A stretch of DNA of 64,000 bases, taken from Fluviicoccus sp. (GTDB taxonomy: Bacteria > Pseudomonadota > Gammaproteobacteria > Pseudomonadales > Moraxellaceae). Below are positions 32,282 to 40,595 of the stretch, piece after piece. The stretch is taken from NCBI RefSeq assembly GCF_030646115.1, contig NZ_JAUSMX010000008.1, positions 62,001 to 126,000 of the forward strand, read 5' to 3'. The translations under genes were made by a program, and so were the position numbers. Under the pieces are notes generated by a model. The model searched no databases and was not told the DNA's origin. It saw nothing but the letters and a program-made list of their open reading frames with translations. The stretch's first letter is position 1. Every line of letters begins with the position of its first letter.

Positions 32282-33610
32282 CTATTCCGTATTTTTGTTG
32301 TCCAGCGTATCTGCCACAGCCATGTCCAGCGCTCCCAGCCGGTCGCTGCCGCAAAGCGCCAGGGTGGAGCCAGCATGCAGCACAAGGGCGGGCACGCAGG
32401 CCAGGCCGAGACGGATCAGCGCCTCATGCGCCTTGTGAAGCGTCGCGTCTGCCGACGGGATGGCTTCCGGTTCGGTGGTGCTGAATCCGGATTGCCGCAG
32501 TACGCTTGCCCGATGAGGTTTGCAGGTCAAATCCCGTCCCCCGGCCCAGATGCCTTGCAACAGACTGCGGGTCATCTGCCGTTCGCGTCCGTGCCCGGCG
32601 GCATAGGCCAGCAAGGCATGACAGTGGCGGATGCCCGACGGGTCCGGCATGCAGACCTCACCGAACGGCTGGCGGCGCCTTGCAGCGCGCCGGGCGCTGC
32701 GCCACAGCAGGCCTGCGGGCGGCAGCAAAGCCGGACTTGAGGCCCCGCCATCTGGCAGCGTGACAGGAAGCAATCGCAATCGCAAGCCATAGTGGTCGGA
32801 CAGGGCGATGACATCGTCCAGATTCAGGTAAGAGTATGGATCACGGAAGCAGAAATAGAAATCCAGACAATAGCGGTGTGAGCGAATCCCGGCCAGCATT
32901 TCCGGATCGTTGACCAGAAAGCCGCTGCCGGGGGAAAAGCCTGTCGTCAATTCCGGGTTCGCGTTCGGCAGGTTAGGGGAAGACTCCTCCAGTCGCTCCG
33001 CCAGTTCAGGGAGGTCATCCAGACCGATGAAGGATTCCCCTTGGTAAACCAGCCGCGCCTTTGTGCGCGATTCGGTGTCGTGGGAGTTTGCTTCGCTCCA
33101 GGTTTGCAGCGTTTGCAGGGCCTCGTCGTGAGAGACAGGGGGAAAGCGCAGCGCCAGGGTTTCCAGTTTGCCCGCCTGATGCTCCCACACACAGACAAAC
33201 AGTTGCCGCAGCAGGCATAAACGGTCTGCAGGAGGCATGCCTGCGGACGCCATCAGGATGCGCTCGGCCAGGCGGCAGTCTGCCGGGTGCGGCGGAGTCA
33301 GTGCATGAAAGGACAGTTGGTGCTGTTGCGCCAGATGCCAGGCATTCTGAATGTCCAGTCCGGTCACTGGTGCGCGAGGTGGAGTGAGGTTGACCTCCAG
33401 CGACAAGGCGTAATGCTCAAGCAGCGGCGGCAGGGACTGGACCAGCAGGAAGGATTCCGGATCGTCGAAGCCCGCCCACAGTGTCAGCACCGGCGCTTGC
33501 CGGGTGGCCCGGCTCAGCCAGTCATGACCGGCGCGCCAGAGTCGGCGTGTGACCGGGCTGGTGATGACGCGGGAATACAGTGGCTGCAGCCAACGGCGTG
33601 GCAGGGGCAT
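32282..33610 (-). CDS. Tandem DsbA/HCCA-isomerase-like thioredoxin-fold protein
   Basis: 442 residues from the ATG at 33610, which has GAGGA upstream. Two halves look like the same fold: VLTLWAGFDDPESFLLVQSL (about residues 35-54) and LDFYFCFRDPYSYLNLDD (about 240-260). The second matches the 2-hydroxychromene-2-carboxylate isomerase / DsbA-like signature (Phe-Tyr-Phe, Asp-Pro-Tyr-Ser-Tyr-Leu). Neither half shows a CXXC at the thioredoxin site, so glutathione-dependent isomerase-like or binding activity is more likely than disulphide exchange. No signal peptide is visible, so it is probably cytoplasmic. It lies directly upstream of the histidine kinase. Confidence 0.7.
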   Translation of the reverse strand: MPLPRRWLQPLYSRVITSPVTRRLWRAGHDWLSRATRQAPVLTLWAGFDDPESFLLVQSLPPLLEHYALSLEVNLTPPRAPVTGLDIQNAWHLAQQHQLSFHALTPPHPADCRLAERILMASAGMPPADRLCLLRQLFVCVWEHQAGKLETLALRFPPVSHDEALQTLQTWSEANSHDTESRTKARLVYQGESFIGLDDLPELAERLEESSPNLPNANPELTTGFSPGSGFLVNDPEMLAGIRSHRYCLDFYFCFRDPYSYLNLDDVIALSDHYGLRLRLLPVTLPDGGASSPALLPPAGLLWRSARRAARRRQPFGEVCMPDPSGIRHCHALLAYAAGHGRERQMTRSLLQGIWAGGRDLTCKPHRASVLRQSGFSTTEPEAIPSADATLHKAHEALIRLGLACVPALVLHAGSTLALCGSDRLGALDMAVADTLDNKNTE

Positions 33611-33640
33611 GAGCTGTCCTCTTTCTGTTGACACTATAAC

Positions 33641-33678
33641 GCCATGAAAATCATACGCAAGAGCGTGATTTTCACGGC
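33641..33678. repeat. Long inverted repeat upstream of the chemosensory operon
   Basis: GCC-A-TGAAAATCA-TA-CGC faces GCG-TGATTTTCA-C-GGC with a 4-base turn; the 9-base core TGAAAATCA/TGATTTTCA is perfect. It lies in the gap between the divergent thioredoxin-fold gene and the operon at 33853, where an operator or a cruciform would control either side. Confidence 0.5.
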
Positions 33679-33719
33679 CGGGGCCTTTGGCAAACCCATG
33701 GTGCTGCATGGCATAGCAT

Positions 33720-33734
33720 ATATTTCTGAAATAT
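33720..33734. promoter_or_regulatory. Perfect 7-1-7 palindrome upstream of the chemosensory operon
   Basis: ATATTTCTGAAATAT is a perfect dyad in an AT-rich stretch about 120 bases before the first gene of the operon. This is the likely promoter/operator region. The binding protein is unknown. Confidence 0.45.
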
Positions 33735-33852
33735 GTGATCAATTGCGCATATTTATACTTGTTGTTCAGTGGATATGATCCAGTATTGTTAATGGTGCGT
33801 TAATGCTCCTTGGCGGGGCAGTCGCGATTTTTTGGGAAAGGAGTCTGAAGAG

Positions 33853-34191
33853 ATGCGCACATACACCATTGGATTCACGCCGGAACTGCAACACGAACAG
33901 GCCTTGCTCAGAAGTGTGCTGGTTTCTTTCGGCCGCCGTGAGTTTCATCGCTGGCTATGCGTGGCCGGGGCAGGAGCGGATGTGGTGATCGGACCGGTGG
34001 GAATTGCGGGCGACGCCGTCATGGAACAGGCCAGGGCACTGGGTAAAATTCTGGTGCATTACGGCGATGGAGCGGAGCATGCGGGGGTCAGCTCCCTGAT
34101 GCTGCCGAAGCCTGTCCATGCCCGTGAGCTGATCGCTCTGCTGGTGCGGCTGGAAGCATATCTGACCGGGATGTCTCCTGAGCGGAGTTGA
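33853..34191 (+). CDS. Small degenerate receiver-like protein
   Basis: 112 residues from the ATG at 33853, with AAGGAG at 33838-33843. The pattern of alternating strands and helices, and the late LPKPVHARELIALLVRLEAY, match the last part of a response-regulator receiver (conserved Lys-Pro, then helix 5). The phospho-acceptor Asp and the acidic pair are missing; the strand-3 position reads VVIGPVG. I infer a pseudo-receiver that works by binding rather than phosphorylation. It is first in the operon, 5 bases before the GGDEF-EAL gene. The family assignment is weak. Confidence 0.45.
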   Translation: MRTYTIGFTPELQHEQALLRSVLVSFGRREFHRWLCVAGAGADVVIGPVGIAGDAVMEQARALGKILVHYGDGAEHAGVSSLMLPKPVHARELIALLVRLEAYLTGMSPERS

Positions 34192-34196
34192 AGGCC

Positions 34197-36575
34197 ATGT
34201 GCAACCATGCAGTTCAGTTCTATGAAGACGACGGCTTTCTGGTCCGGAAACTGTACGGGCATATTCACTCCGGCTTGACAGCGGGCCGGGCGTGCATGGT
34301 GATTGCGACGGCGGCTCATCGCGAAGCGCTGGGCGGACTGTTGCGGGGCCAGGGCGGTCATGACGTGGAGGCGCTGGCGGAAAACGGGTTTTATCTGGCC
34401 CTGGATGCCGTGAGAATGCTGGAAACCTTCATGGTTGGCGACAGCCCCGACGAGGATCGCTTCAGGGAAGTTCTGCATGAAATGCTGTTGCTGCTGTCGC
34501 CGGAAGCCTCCGGGCCGGTGGCGGCGTTCGGCGAAATGGTGGCTTTGCTCTATGCCGCCGGGAAAATGGATGCGGCGGTCCGGCTCGAACAGATCTGGAG
34601 CCGGTTCGCCCCCTACCACCGGCTCGATGTGCTGTGCGCCTATCCGCTTGGCCTGTTCCACCAGTCAGGCCATGCAGGCCATTTTGAGCGCATCTGCCAT
34701 GCCCATGACCAGGTGTATCCCACGGAAAGCCTGGCGGATCTGCAAGGTGAGGCCTGGCATCGCTCGGTCGCCAGCCTGCAGCAGCAGGCGCTGGCGCTGA
34801 AGTCCACGGTACAGGAGCACATGGATCTTAGCGTGGTTTCGCAGGTGGCGGCGGTGGTTTATCAATACAGTGAAGAAGCCCTGATGATTTGCGATCGTGT
34901 TTTCCGCATCCTCACCGTTAACCCCGCTTTTTCCCGCATTACCGGTTATGCCGGGGCCGAGGTTCTGGACCGGGCGGCCGGAACCATTTTCAGGCAAACC
35001 GGCGTCGGATCGGGCGTTCAGTTTTATCAGGCCTTCAGCGCTTCGACGGGATCCTGGAAAGGGGAGTTGGTGGGGCATCGCAAGGACGGCGGGACCTTTA
35101 CGGTGTCGGTGAATATTAATGCGCTGCGTGACGAAGGCGGTCGCAACAGCCGGTTTGTCATCCTTTTTTCAGATGTCGCCGGGAAAAAAAATACGGACGC
35201 GCTGTTATGGCGGCAGGCCAATTTTGATCTGTTGACCAATTTGCCCAACCGGCGGCTGCTCAGGGACCGGATGGAGCAGGAAATACGCAAGGCTAAGCGT
35301 GAAGGAACGCAGTTCGCATTGATGCTGGTGGATATGGATCATTTCAAGGACATCAATGATGCCTTGGGGCATGAGTTCGGCGACCGCTTGCTGATGGAGG
35401 CGGGATTGCGCATCAAGGCGTGTGTGCGTGAATCGGATACGGTCGCCCGGATGGGCGGCGACGAGTTCGCCGTGATATTGAGCGGCGTTGGACAAATGGC
35501 GCAAGTCAACGCACTGGCGCAGAAAATATTGCTCAAGCTCGTGCAGCCGTTTTCCCAGCAGGACGAAAACCTGTTCCTGTCCGCCAGCATCGGAATTGCA
35601 TTGTTTCCTGACGATTCGGATAGCCCGGACGGTCTGCTGAAAGGCGCGGACCAGGCGATGTACGCCGCCAAAAAAGACGGCCGTAATGGCTTCGGCTATT
35701 TTCGCCAGGACATGCAGTTGCATGCGCTGGCGCATCTGCGGATGCAGAATGATCTGCACCTTGCCTTGGGGCTGGGTCAATTCCGGGTCTATTTCCAGCC
35801 GATCGTGGCGTTGGCGACCGGCCGGGTGCTCAAGGCGGAGGCCCTGATGCGGTGGCTGCATCCGCTGCGGGGCATGGTGCCGCCTGCGGAATTCATCCCG
35901 GTCGCCGAAACCTCCGGGGTCATCAAGCAGATGGGGGACTGGGTGTTCCGTGAGGCGGCGCAGTGGGCGCAGCGCTGGAGCGCCTGGTGCGGCGAGACCT
36001 TCCAGATCAGCGTCAACCGTTCGCCGGCGCAATTCATGTCGGATGACTTCACGGGGGACTGGTCTGATTGCCTGGGCGGGCTGGAATTGCCCGGCTGCGC
36101 CATTGTGGTGGAAATTACGGAAGGTTTGTTGCTGAACATGACGCCCAAGGTTCAGCAACAGTTGGCCGGGATGAGGGCGGCCGGTATCGAATTCTCCATA
36201 GATGACTTCGGCACCGGTTATTCGTCCTTGGCGTACCTGCAAAATCTGGACGTGGACTTCCTGAAAATTGATCAGTCATTTGTGCGGGATATGACCGTCA
36301 GCGCACGGAGTCGCGCCATTGTTGAGGCGATTATCGTCCTGGGGCACAAACTGGGAGTGCGGGTGATTGCCGAAGGCGTGGAGACTGTGGCGCAGCGCGA
36401 TCTGCTTTATGACGCCGGTTGTGATTACGCCCAGGGCTACCTGTTTTCACCGGCGGTTCCGCCGGAAGAGTTTGAATACTTTTTGAGGAGGGGAACTGAA
36501 GGCAGACCGGGGTTTGGCGGCGGAATTCATGAGGAAGCAACGGGTGACGGGGCCAAGGCCCAGGGAGGTTCATGA
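34197..36575 (+). CDS. MEDS-PAS-GGDEF-EAL protein (c-di-GMP synthesis/degradation)
   Basis: 792 residues from the ATG at 34197. Residues 1-180 match the MEDS (DcmR sensory) domain (HAVQFYEDDGFLVRKL, then AGRACMVIATAAHREAL); PAS follows (about 220-325). The cyclase domain has intact RMGGDEFAVIL with an RESD inhibitory site five residues before it. The phosphodiesterase domain has AEALMRW, SVNRSPAQF, VEITEG, DDFGTGYSSLAYL, FLKIDQSF and AEGVE, so both active sites look intact. No transmembrane helix or REC is present. It probably sets c-di-GMP level as the output or a parallel sensor of this chemosensory system. Its stop overlaps the next cheW start. Confidence 0.88.
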   Translation: MCNHAVQFYEDDGFLVRKLYGHIHSGLTAGRACMVIATAAHREALGGLLRGQGGHDVEALAENGFYLALDAVRMLETFMVGDSPDEDRFREVLHEMLLLLSPEASGPVAAFGEMVALLYAAGKMDAAVRLEQIWSRFAPYHRLDVLCAYPLGLFHQSGHAGHFERICHAHDQVYPTESLADLQGEAWHRSVASLQQQALALKSTVQEHMDLSVVSQVAAVVYQYSEEALMICDRVFRILTVNPAFSRITGYAGAEVLDRAAGTIFRQTGVGSGVQFYQAFSASTGSWKGELVGHRKDGGTFTVSVNINALRDEGGRNSRFVILFSDVAGKKNTDALLWRQANFDLLTNLPNRRLLRDRMEQEIRKAKREGTQFALMLVDMDHFKDINDALGHEFGDRLLMEAGLRIKACVRESDTVARMGGDEFAVILSGVGQMAQVNALAQKILLKLVQPFSQQDENLFLSASIGIALFPDDSDSPDGLLKGADQAMYAAKKDGRNGFGYFRQDMQLHALAHLRMQNDLHLALGLGQFRVYFQPIVALATGRVLKAEALMRWLHPLRGMVPPAEFIPVAETSGVIKQMGDWVFREAAQWAQRWSAWCGETFQISVNRSPAQFMSDDFTGDWSDCLGGLELPGCAIVVEITEGLLLNMTPKVQQQLAGMRAAGIEFSIDDFGTGYSSLAYLQNLDVDFLKIDQSFVRDMTVSARSRAIVEAIIVLGHKLGVRVIAEGVETVAQRDLLYDAGCDYAQGYLFSPAVPPEEFEYFLRRGTEGRPGFGGGIHEEATGDGAKAQGGS

Positions 36576-37132
36576 TGTTTTTTCAAAGTGCGTTGAGTAC
36601 GGAGCCCGCCGAAAAGGCAGGCGGAGGGTTCAGGCCGCTGTTGCGGTTTACCGTGGGCGATTTGCAATGCGCCATTGACCTGTCGCAGGTGGAGCGGGTC
36701 TATCTGTTCATGGAGTTGATCCAGGTTCCCGGACGACCCGACTATTGCGCGGGTCTGATGAATTACCATGGCCAGGGCATCGCCGTGATTGACCTCGGCA
36801 GTTGGCTGGGCATGGGGGCCATGCGCCCCTACAGCCTGGAAACACCGGTCATTCTCTGCCGTCTCGGAGCGCATCGACTGGCGTTTATTGTCAGCGAGGT
36901 GACGGGGGTAGATAAGTCGCCGGTGGACGCCATCAGCAGGCAGGCCGATCCGGGAGTCGGCCACACGCCGTTCAAGGCGGTGGTGAGCCTGCCGGACGGC
37001 TTGGTGATGCTGCTGGATACGGCGGGCATTCTGGAGGTGTCCGGCCTGGGTGATGGCAAGGCGGATAGGGCCATGGAGGAGGGCTGCATTGCGCCCGGAA
37101 AGGAGGACGGTCATGCCAGGGCTTGTGCGTGA
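36572..37132 (+). CDS. CheW-like coupling protein (first)
   Basis: 186 residues, with ATG overlapping the previous stop. A CheW domain (about residues 20-160) begins LLRFTVGDLQCAIDLSQVER and contains GLMNYHGQGIAVIDLGSWLG. It should join the chemoreceptor to the CheA-REC kinase. Two CheW proteins flanking CheR is the Wsp arrangement (WspB, WspD). Its end overlaps cheR by 20 bases. Confidence 0.88.
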   Translation: MMFFQSALSTEPAEKAGGGFRPLLRFTVGDLQCAIDLSQVERVYLFMELIQVPGRPDYCAGLMNYHGQGIAVIDLGSWLGMGAMRPYSLETPVILCRLGAHRLAFIVSEVTGVDKSPVDAISRQADPGVGHTPFKAVVSLPDGLVMLLDTAGILEVSGLGDGKADRAMEEGCIAPGKEDGHARACA

Positions 37133-38021
37133 GAGGGGGGAAGGCGCAGCGGGCCGTCCGGCCGTGGACGCAGGGGTACATGAGGTTGCCGATATGGTCT
37201 GCCGGCGAACCGGCATCGTGTTGCTGGAACATCAGTATGCTGAGTTGCCGGCGCTGGTTGAGGAAGGTTGCGCGTTGTTCGGCCGCACCGACCGGAATGA
37301 TTACCTGCGGGTCCTCCGGACACGGTCCCGCACACCTGAATTCGACTTTCTGGTGGACCGGATAACGATCAGTGAAAGCTATTTCTTTCGCGACGCCTCC
37401 CAGATGGCCTTGCTGCAGCACCGCTTGTTGCCGGAGATCATTGCCGACAAGCGCCTCAGCGGCGATCTTTCGCTGCGCATCTGGAGCGCCGGCTGCGCCG
37501 AGGGGCAGGAAATATACACGATGGCCATGCTGCTCCGTGAACTGATCCCGGACCTGAAGTCATGGTGCATATCCCTGTTGGCGACGGATATCAACCGATC
37601 GGCGCTGAAGAAAGCGGCAGTGGGGAAATACCGGAAATGGTCGCTGCGGTCCACGCCTCCTGGCATCAGGATGCATTATTTCCACCGGGCGGAGTACGAG
37701 TTTGTGATTTGCGATGATGTGCGCCGCATGGTGAGGTTTTCCTATCTGAATCTGGCCGAAGACCTGTTCCCGTCCCTGCACGGCGGTCAGGGTAATCTGG
37801 ATCTGGTGTTGTGCCGGAATGTACTGGTGTACCAGTCGCCGGAACGCGTGCCGGCGCTGATCTCGCGGCTGGCCGGCAGTCTGGCGGCGGGCGGCGCCCT
37901 GTTGCTTGGCGCATCTGACCATGTCCCGGCGTCGCTCAGGTCCTTGCTTCGGGTGCATGGCCCGGATGGCTCCATTCATTATCAGCGTCGGGCCGACGGC
38001 ATATTGCTGAAAACCGGATAA
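37113..38021 (+). CDS. cheR: Chemoreceptor methyltransferase CheR
   Basis: 302 residues from the ATG at 37113, preceded by a clean AGGAGG at 37101. An N-terminal helical domain is followed by the SAM-dependent methyltransferase domain with TISESYFFRD, the SAM loop IWSAGCAEGQEIYTMAM and LDLVLCRNVLVYQSPE. It methylates glutamates of the nearby receptor to set adaptation. It lacks the TPR tail seen in WspC. Confidence 0.93.
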   Translation: MPGLVRERGEGAAGRPAVDAGVHEVADMVCRRTGIVLLEHQYAELPALVEEGCALFGRTDRNDYLRVLRTRSRTPEFDFLVDRITISESYFFRDASQMALLQHRLLPEIIADKRLSGDLSLRIWSAGCAEGQEIYTMAMLLRELIPDLKSWCISLLATDINRSALKKAAVGKYRKWSLRSTPPGIRMHYFHRAEYEFVICDDVRRMVRFSYLNLAEDLFPSLHGGQGNLDLVLCRNVLVYQSPERVPALISRLAGSLAAGGALLLGASDHVPASLRSLLRVHGPDGSIHYQRRADGILLKTG

Positions 38022-38039
38022 AACCAAGCAGAGGTGATG

Positions 38040-38615
38040 ATGCCAGTGTCCGCCAATGACCCTGCCGTGACGGAGGGCCGGCAGTCCGATGACCAGGTCA
38101 GCGGCATATTGAAAGAGCGCGCCAGGCTGTTGGCGCGCCGGTTGGACAGCCCGCTCTCCGGTGAGCAGGAACAGGAACCTTACCTGTGTTTCCGGCTGGG
38201 TCTGGCCGGACTGTACGGCATACCCTTTACGGAAATTGAGGAGATCATTTCCTTACCGGAAATCACCCGGGTGCCTTGTACGCCGGATATCTATGCCGGG
38301 GTGGCGAATTACCGCGGGGAACTGTTGAGTGTTCTGGACATCAAAACCTTTTTTCAGGCCGTTGAACATGACTCTGAGGCAGAGGCAAGGGTGGTGGTGA
38401 TCCGGGCGGGCAGGGTAATGGCCGGGTTGCTGGTGGACGAAGTGGTGTCGACAGCGGCCTATGCCAACCAGAGCCTGACGCCGTTCATCGCGACGGCCGC
38501 CGGGTCAGTTCATGCCTGTGTCGTAGGGATTCATGAAGGCAATGTGATGATTCTGAGCGCGAGTGCGTTGCTTAACGATAAGGCGTTGACCGTCAATGAG
38601 CCGCCCGGGCGTTAA
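38040..38615 (+). CDS. CheW-like coupling protein (second)
   Basis: About 191 residues; adjacent ATG codons at 38037 and 38040 follow an AGAGG, so the exact start is uncertain by one residue. The N-terminal 40 residues are a charged helical extension; the CheW domain follows (YLCFRLGLAGLYGIPFTEIE, then GVANYRGELLSVLDIKTFF). Together with the first CheW it gives the operon two couplers of different surface, perhaps one for the receptor and one for the kinase. Confidence 0.88.
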   Translation: MPVSANDPAVTEGRQSDDQVSGILKERARLLARRLDSPLSGEQEQEPYLCFRLGLAGLYGIPFTEIEEIISLPEITRVPCTPDIYAGVANYRGELLSVLDIKTFFQAVEHDSEAEARVVVIRAGRVMAGLLVDEVVSTAAYANQSLTPFIATAAGSVHACVVGIHEGNVMILSASALLNDKALTVNEPPGR

Positions 38616-38658
38616 GCCAACGGGTGCGGGAATCCAATACAGGAGTGGAAGATAAATA

Positions 38659-40551
38659 ATGAACCATGGAAACGAAGACAATCCGGACAACCGGCAGGAT
38701 TTTGATGAAGACATCAATCCGGCGGGTATCAAGTCATTTATCGGTTTTACCTATGGGGATGTAGTGGCGCTGAAGGAGCTGCTGCCGGTGGTTACGGAAA
38801 ATGCAGACGCCATTGTGGAGCGGTTCTATGAAAACATCCGGCATCATCCGGAGTTGATGAGCACCCTTGAGAAGGCCGACTCCACTATCGAACGCCTTAA
38901 AAAGGTCCAGAAGCGTTACCTGCTGGAGTTGTTCCAGGGTGAATATGACTCCGACTATTTCATGAACCGCCTGCGCATTGGCGAGATTCACCAGCGTATC
39001 GGCTTGTCCTCCGGCTGGTATCTGGGCGCGTTCAGTGTCTATGTCCAGGAAATCACGCCCCTGATCCTGCGTAAATACCGATTCAACGGGATGGCTCGCA
39101 GCCAAGCCTTGCTGGCCTTGAATAAAATTGTCTTCATAGATGTCCAGTTGGCGATCAAGTCGTATCTGAAGGTCAGCCTGGACAATAAATTTGCCGACTA
39201 TCAAGGCCAGATTGAAGCCATCAGTATGTCCCAGGGGGTGATTGAGTTCAGCCTGGATGGTTCGATTCTCAATGCCAACGCCAACGCACTGCACATGTTC
39301 GGCTATGCCCCGGAAGAAATATACGGCAAGCCGCACAGCATTCTGGTGGATGCCTCCTATGTCAATAATGTCGATTACCGGATTTTCTGGGAAAGGCTGA
39401 ACCGGGGCGAATACGATGCCGGCGAGTACAAGCTGATTGCCAGGAACGGCAAGGAAATCTGGTGCCAGGCGACCTACAACCCCATTCTCGACAAGCATGG
39501 CAAGCCCTTCAAGATCGTCATGTACGCCAACGACATTACCAGCCAGAAAACCCAGAACGTGGTCTACCAGGCGCGGGTCAGAAGCTACAGCGCCTTCATA
39601 GATGAAGTGGCCCATGGCAATTTGCGGCAGAGGGTCAATGCCCAGGGTCATGATGAACTGAGCCTGATTGGCGGCAACCTGAACGCCATGACGGAAAGCC
39701 TGGCGCGCATGGCGGGAGAGGTGGGCGAGGCCGGCAATGAGATTTTCAGCACGCTGTCGCAATTGCAGTCGGCCGTGGATGTGCAGTCAACCGGAGCTTC
39801 CGAACAGGCGGCGGCCGTCAATGAAACGACGGTGACGCTGGAAGAAATCATGGCTACGTCCACCCAGACCTTGGGCAAGGCCCAGCAGCTGGGGGAGTCG
39901 GCAGAGAGAACCCGACGTGAAGGCGAGCAGGGTCTGATGACGGTGAAACAGACCATTAGCGGCATGGAGGCAATCCGCTCCCGGGTGGAAAACATCGCCA
40001 TGACCATTCTGGCGCTGTCCGAACACACCCAGCAGATCGGGGAAATTACGGCCGTGGTCACCAATCTGGCGCAGCAATCGAAAATGCTGGCTTTCAATGC
40101 CTCAATCGAAGCCGCCAAGGCCGGGGATGCCGGCCGGGGGTTTGCCGTGGTGGCCGCCGAGGTCAAAGATCTGGCCGAGCAATCCCAGCAGTCCACCGCC
40201 CAAGTCCAGAAAATATTGCAGGACATCCGCCGGGCCACCGACCGGGCAGTCATGGCGACCGAGGAAGGCAGCAAAGGCGTGGACGCCGGTGTGTTGCTGG
40301 TTCAGAAAAGCGGCGAAGTCATGCGGCAACTCAGCGAAGTCATTCATGAAACCGCTTTGGCCAGCCAGCAGATTGTGGCCGCCGTCCGCCAGGAGGTCAC
40401 CGGAATCAAACAGGTGACCCTCTCCATGAGCGAGATCAACAAGGTGACCACCCAGTTTGTCGCCGGAACGCAGGAAGCCAAAACCGCCTCCACCCGCCTG
40501 GGGGTGGTGGCGGGCAAACTGCGTGACAGTGTCAGTGTTTACAAAATCTAG
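38659..40551 (+). CDS. Soluble protoglobin-PAS methyl-accepting chemotaxis protein
   Basis: 630 residues without transmembrane helices. Residues 23-170 form a globin-coupled sensor domain: proximal His111 lies in RIGEIHQRIGLSSGWYLGAF, the diagnostic segment for haem-binding protoglobins such as HemAT. A PAS domain follows (about 185-300, with VIEFSLDGSILNANANALHM), then a HAMP-like linker (GNLRQRV) and a receptor signalling domain (about 350-625) with hairpin-tip region AFNASIEAAKAGDAGRGFAV and VVAAEVKDLAEQSQQS. It probably senses oxygen or another diatomic gas with haem in the cytoplasm and controls the CheA-REC kinase. Confidence 0.9.
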   Translation: MNHGNEDNPDNRQDFDEDINPAGIKSFIGFTYGDVVALKELLPVVTENADAIVERFYENIRHHPELMSTLEKADSTIERLKKVQKRYLLELFQGEYDSDYFMNRLRIGEIHQRIGLSSGWYLGAFSVYVQEITPLILRKYRFNGMARSQALLALNKIVFIDVQLAIKSYLKVSLDNKFADYQGQIEAISMSQGVIEFSLDGSILNANANALHMFGYAPEEIYGKPHSILVDASYVNNVDYRIFWERLNRGEYDAGEYKLIARNGKEIWCQATYNPILDKHGKPFKIVMYANDITSQKTQNVVYQARVRSYSAFIDEVAHGNLRQRVNAQGHDELSLIGGNLNAMTESLARMAGEVGEAGNEIFSTLSQLQSAVDVQSTGASEQAAAVNETTVTLEEIMATSTQTLGKAQQLGESAERTRREGEQGLMTVKQTISGMEAIRSRVENIAMTILALSEHTQQIGEITAVVTNLAQQSKMLAFNASIEAAKAGDAGRGFAVVAAEVKDLAEQSQQSTAQVQKILQDIRRATDRAVMATEEGSKGVDAGVLLVQKSGEVMRQLSEVIHETALASQQIVAAVRQEVTGIKQVTLSMSEINKVTTQFVAGTQEAKTASTRLGVVAGKLRDSVSVYKI

Positions 40552-40595
40552 GTTCAACCGACCCGGGGGCGGCTCCGGAGTCCTGGAGAAGGCCG

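Noticed and set aside
33629-33640. TTGACAC-TATAAC as a promoter before the chemosensory operon
   Set aside because: The two boxes are one base apart, not 16-18, so they cannot form one promoter.
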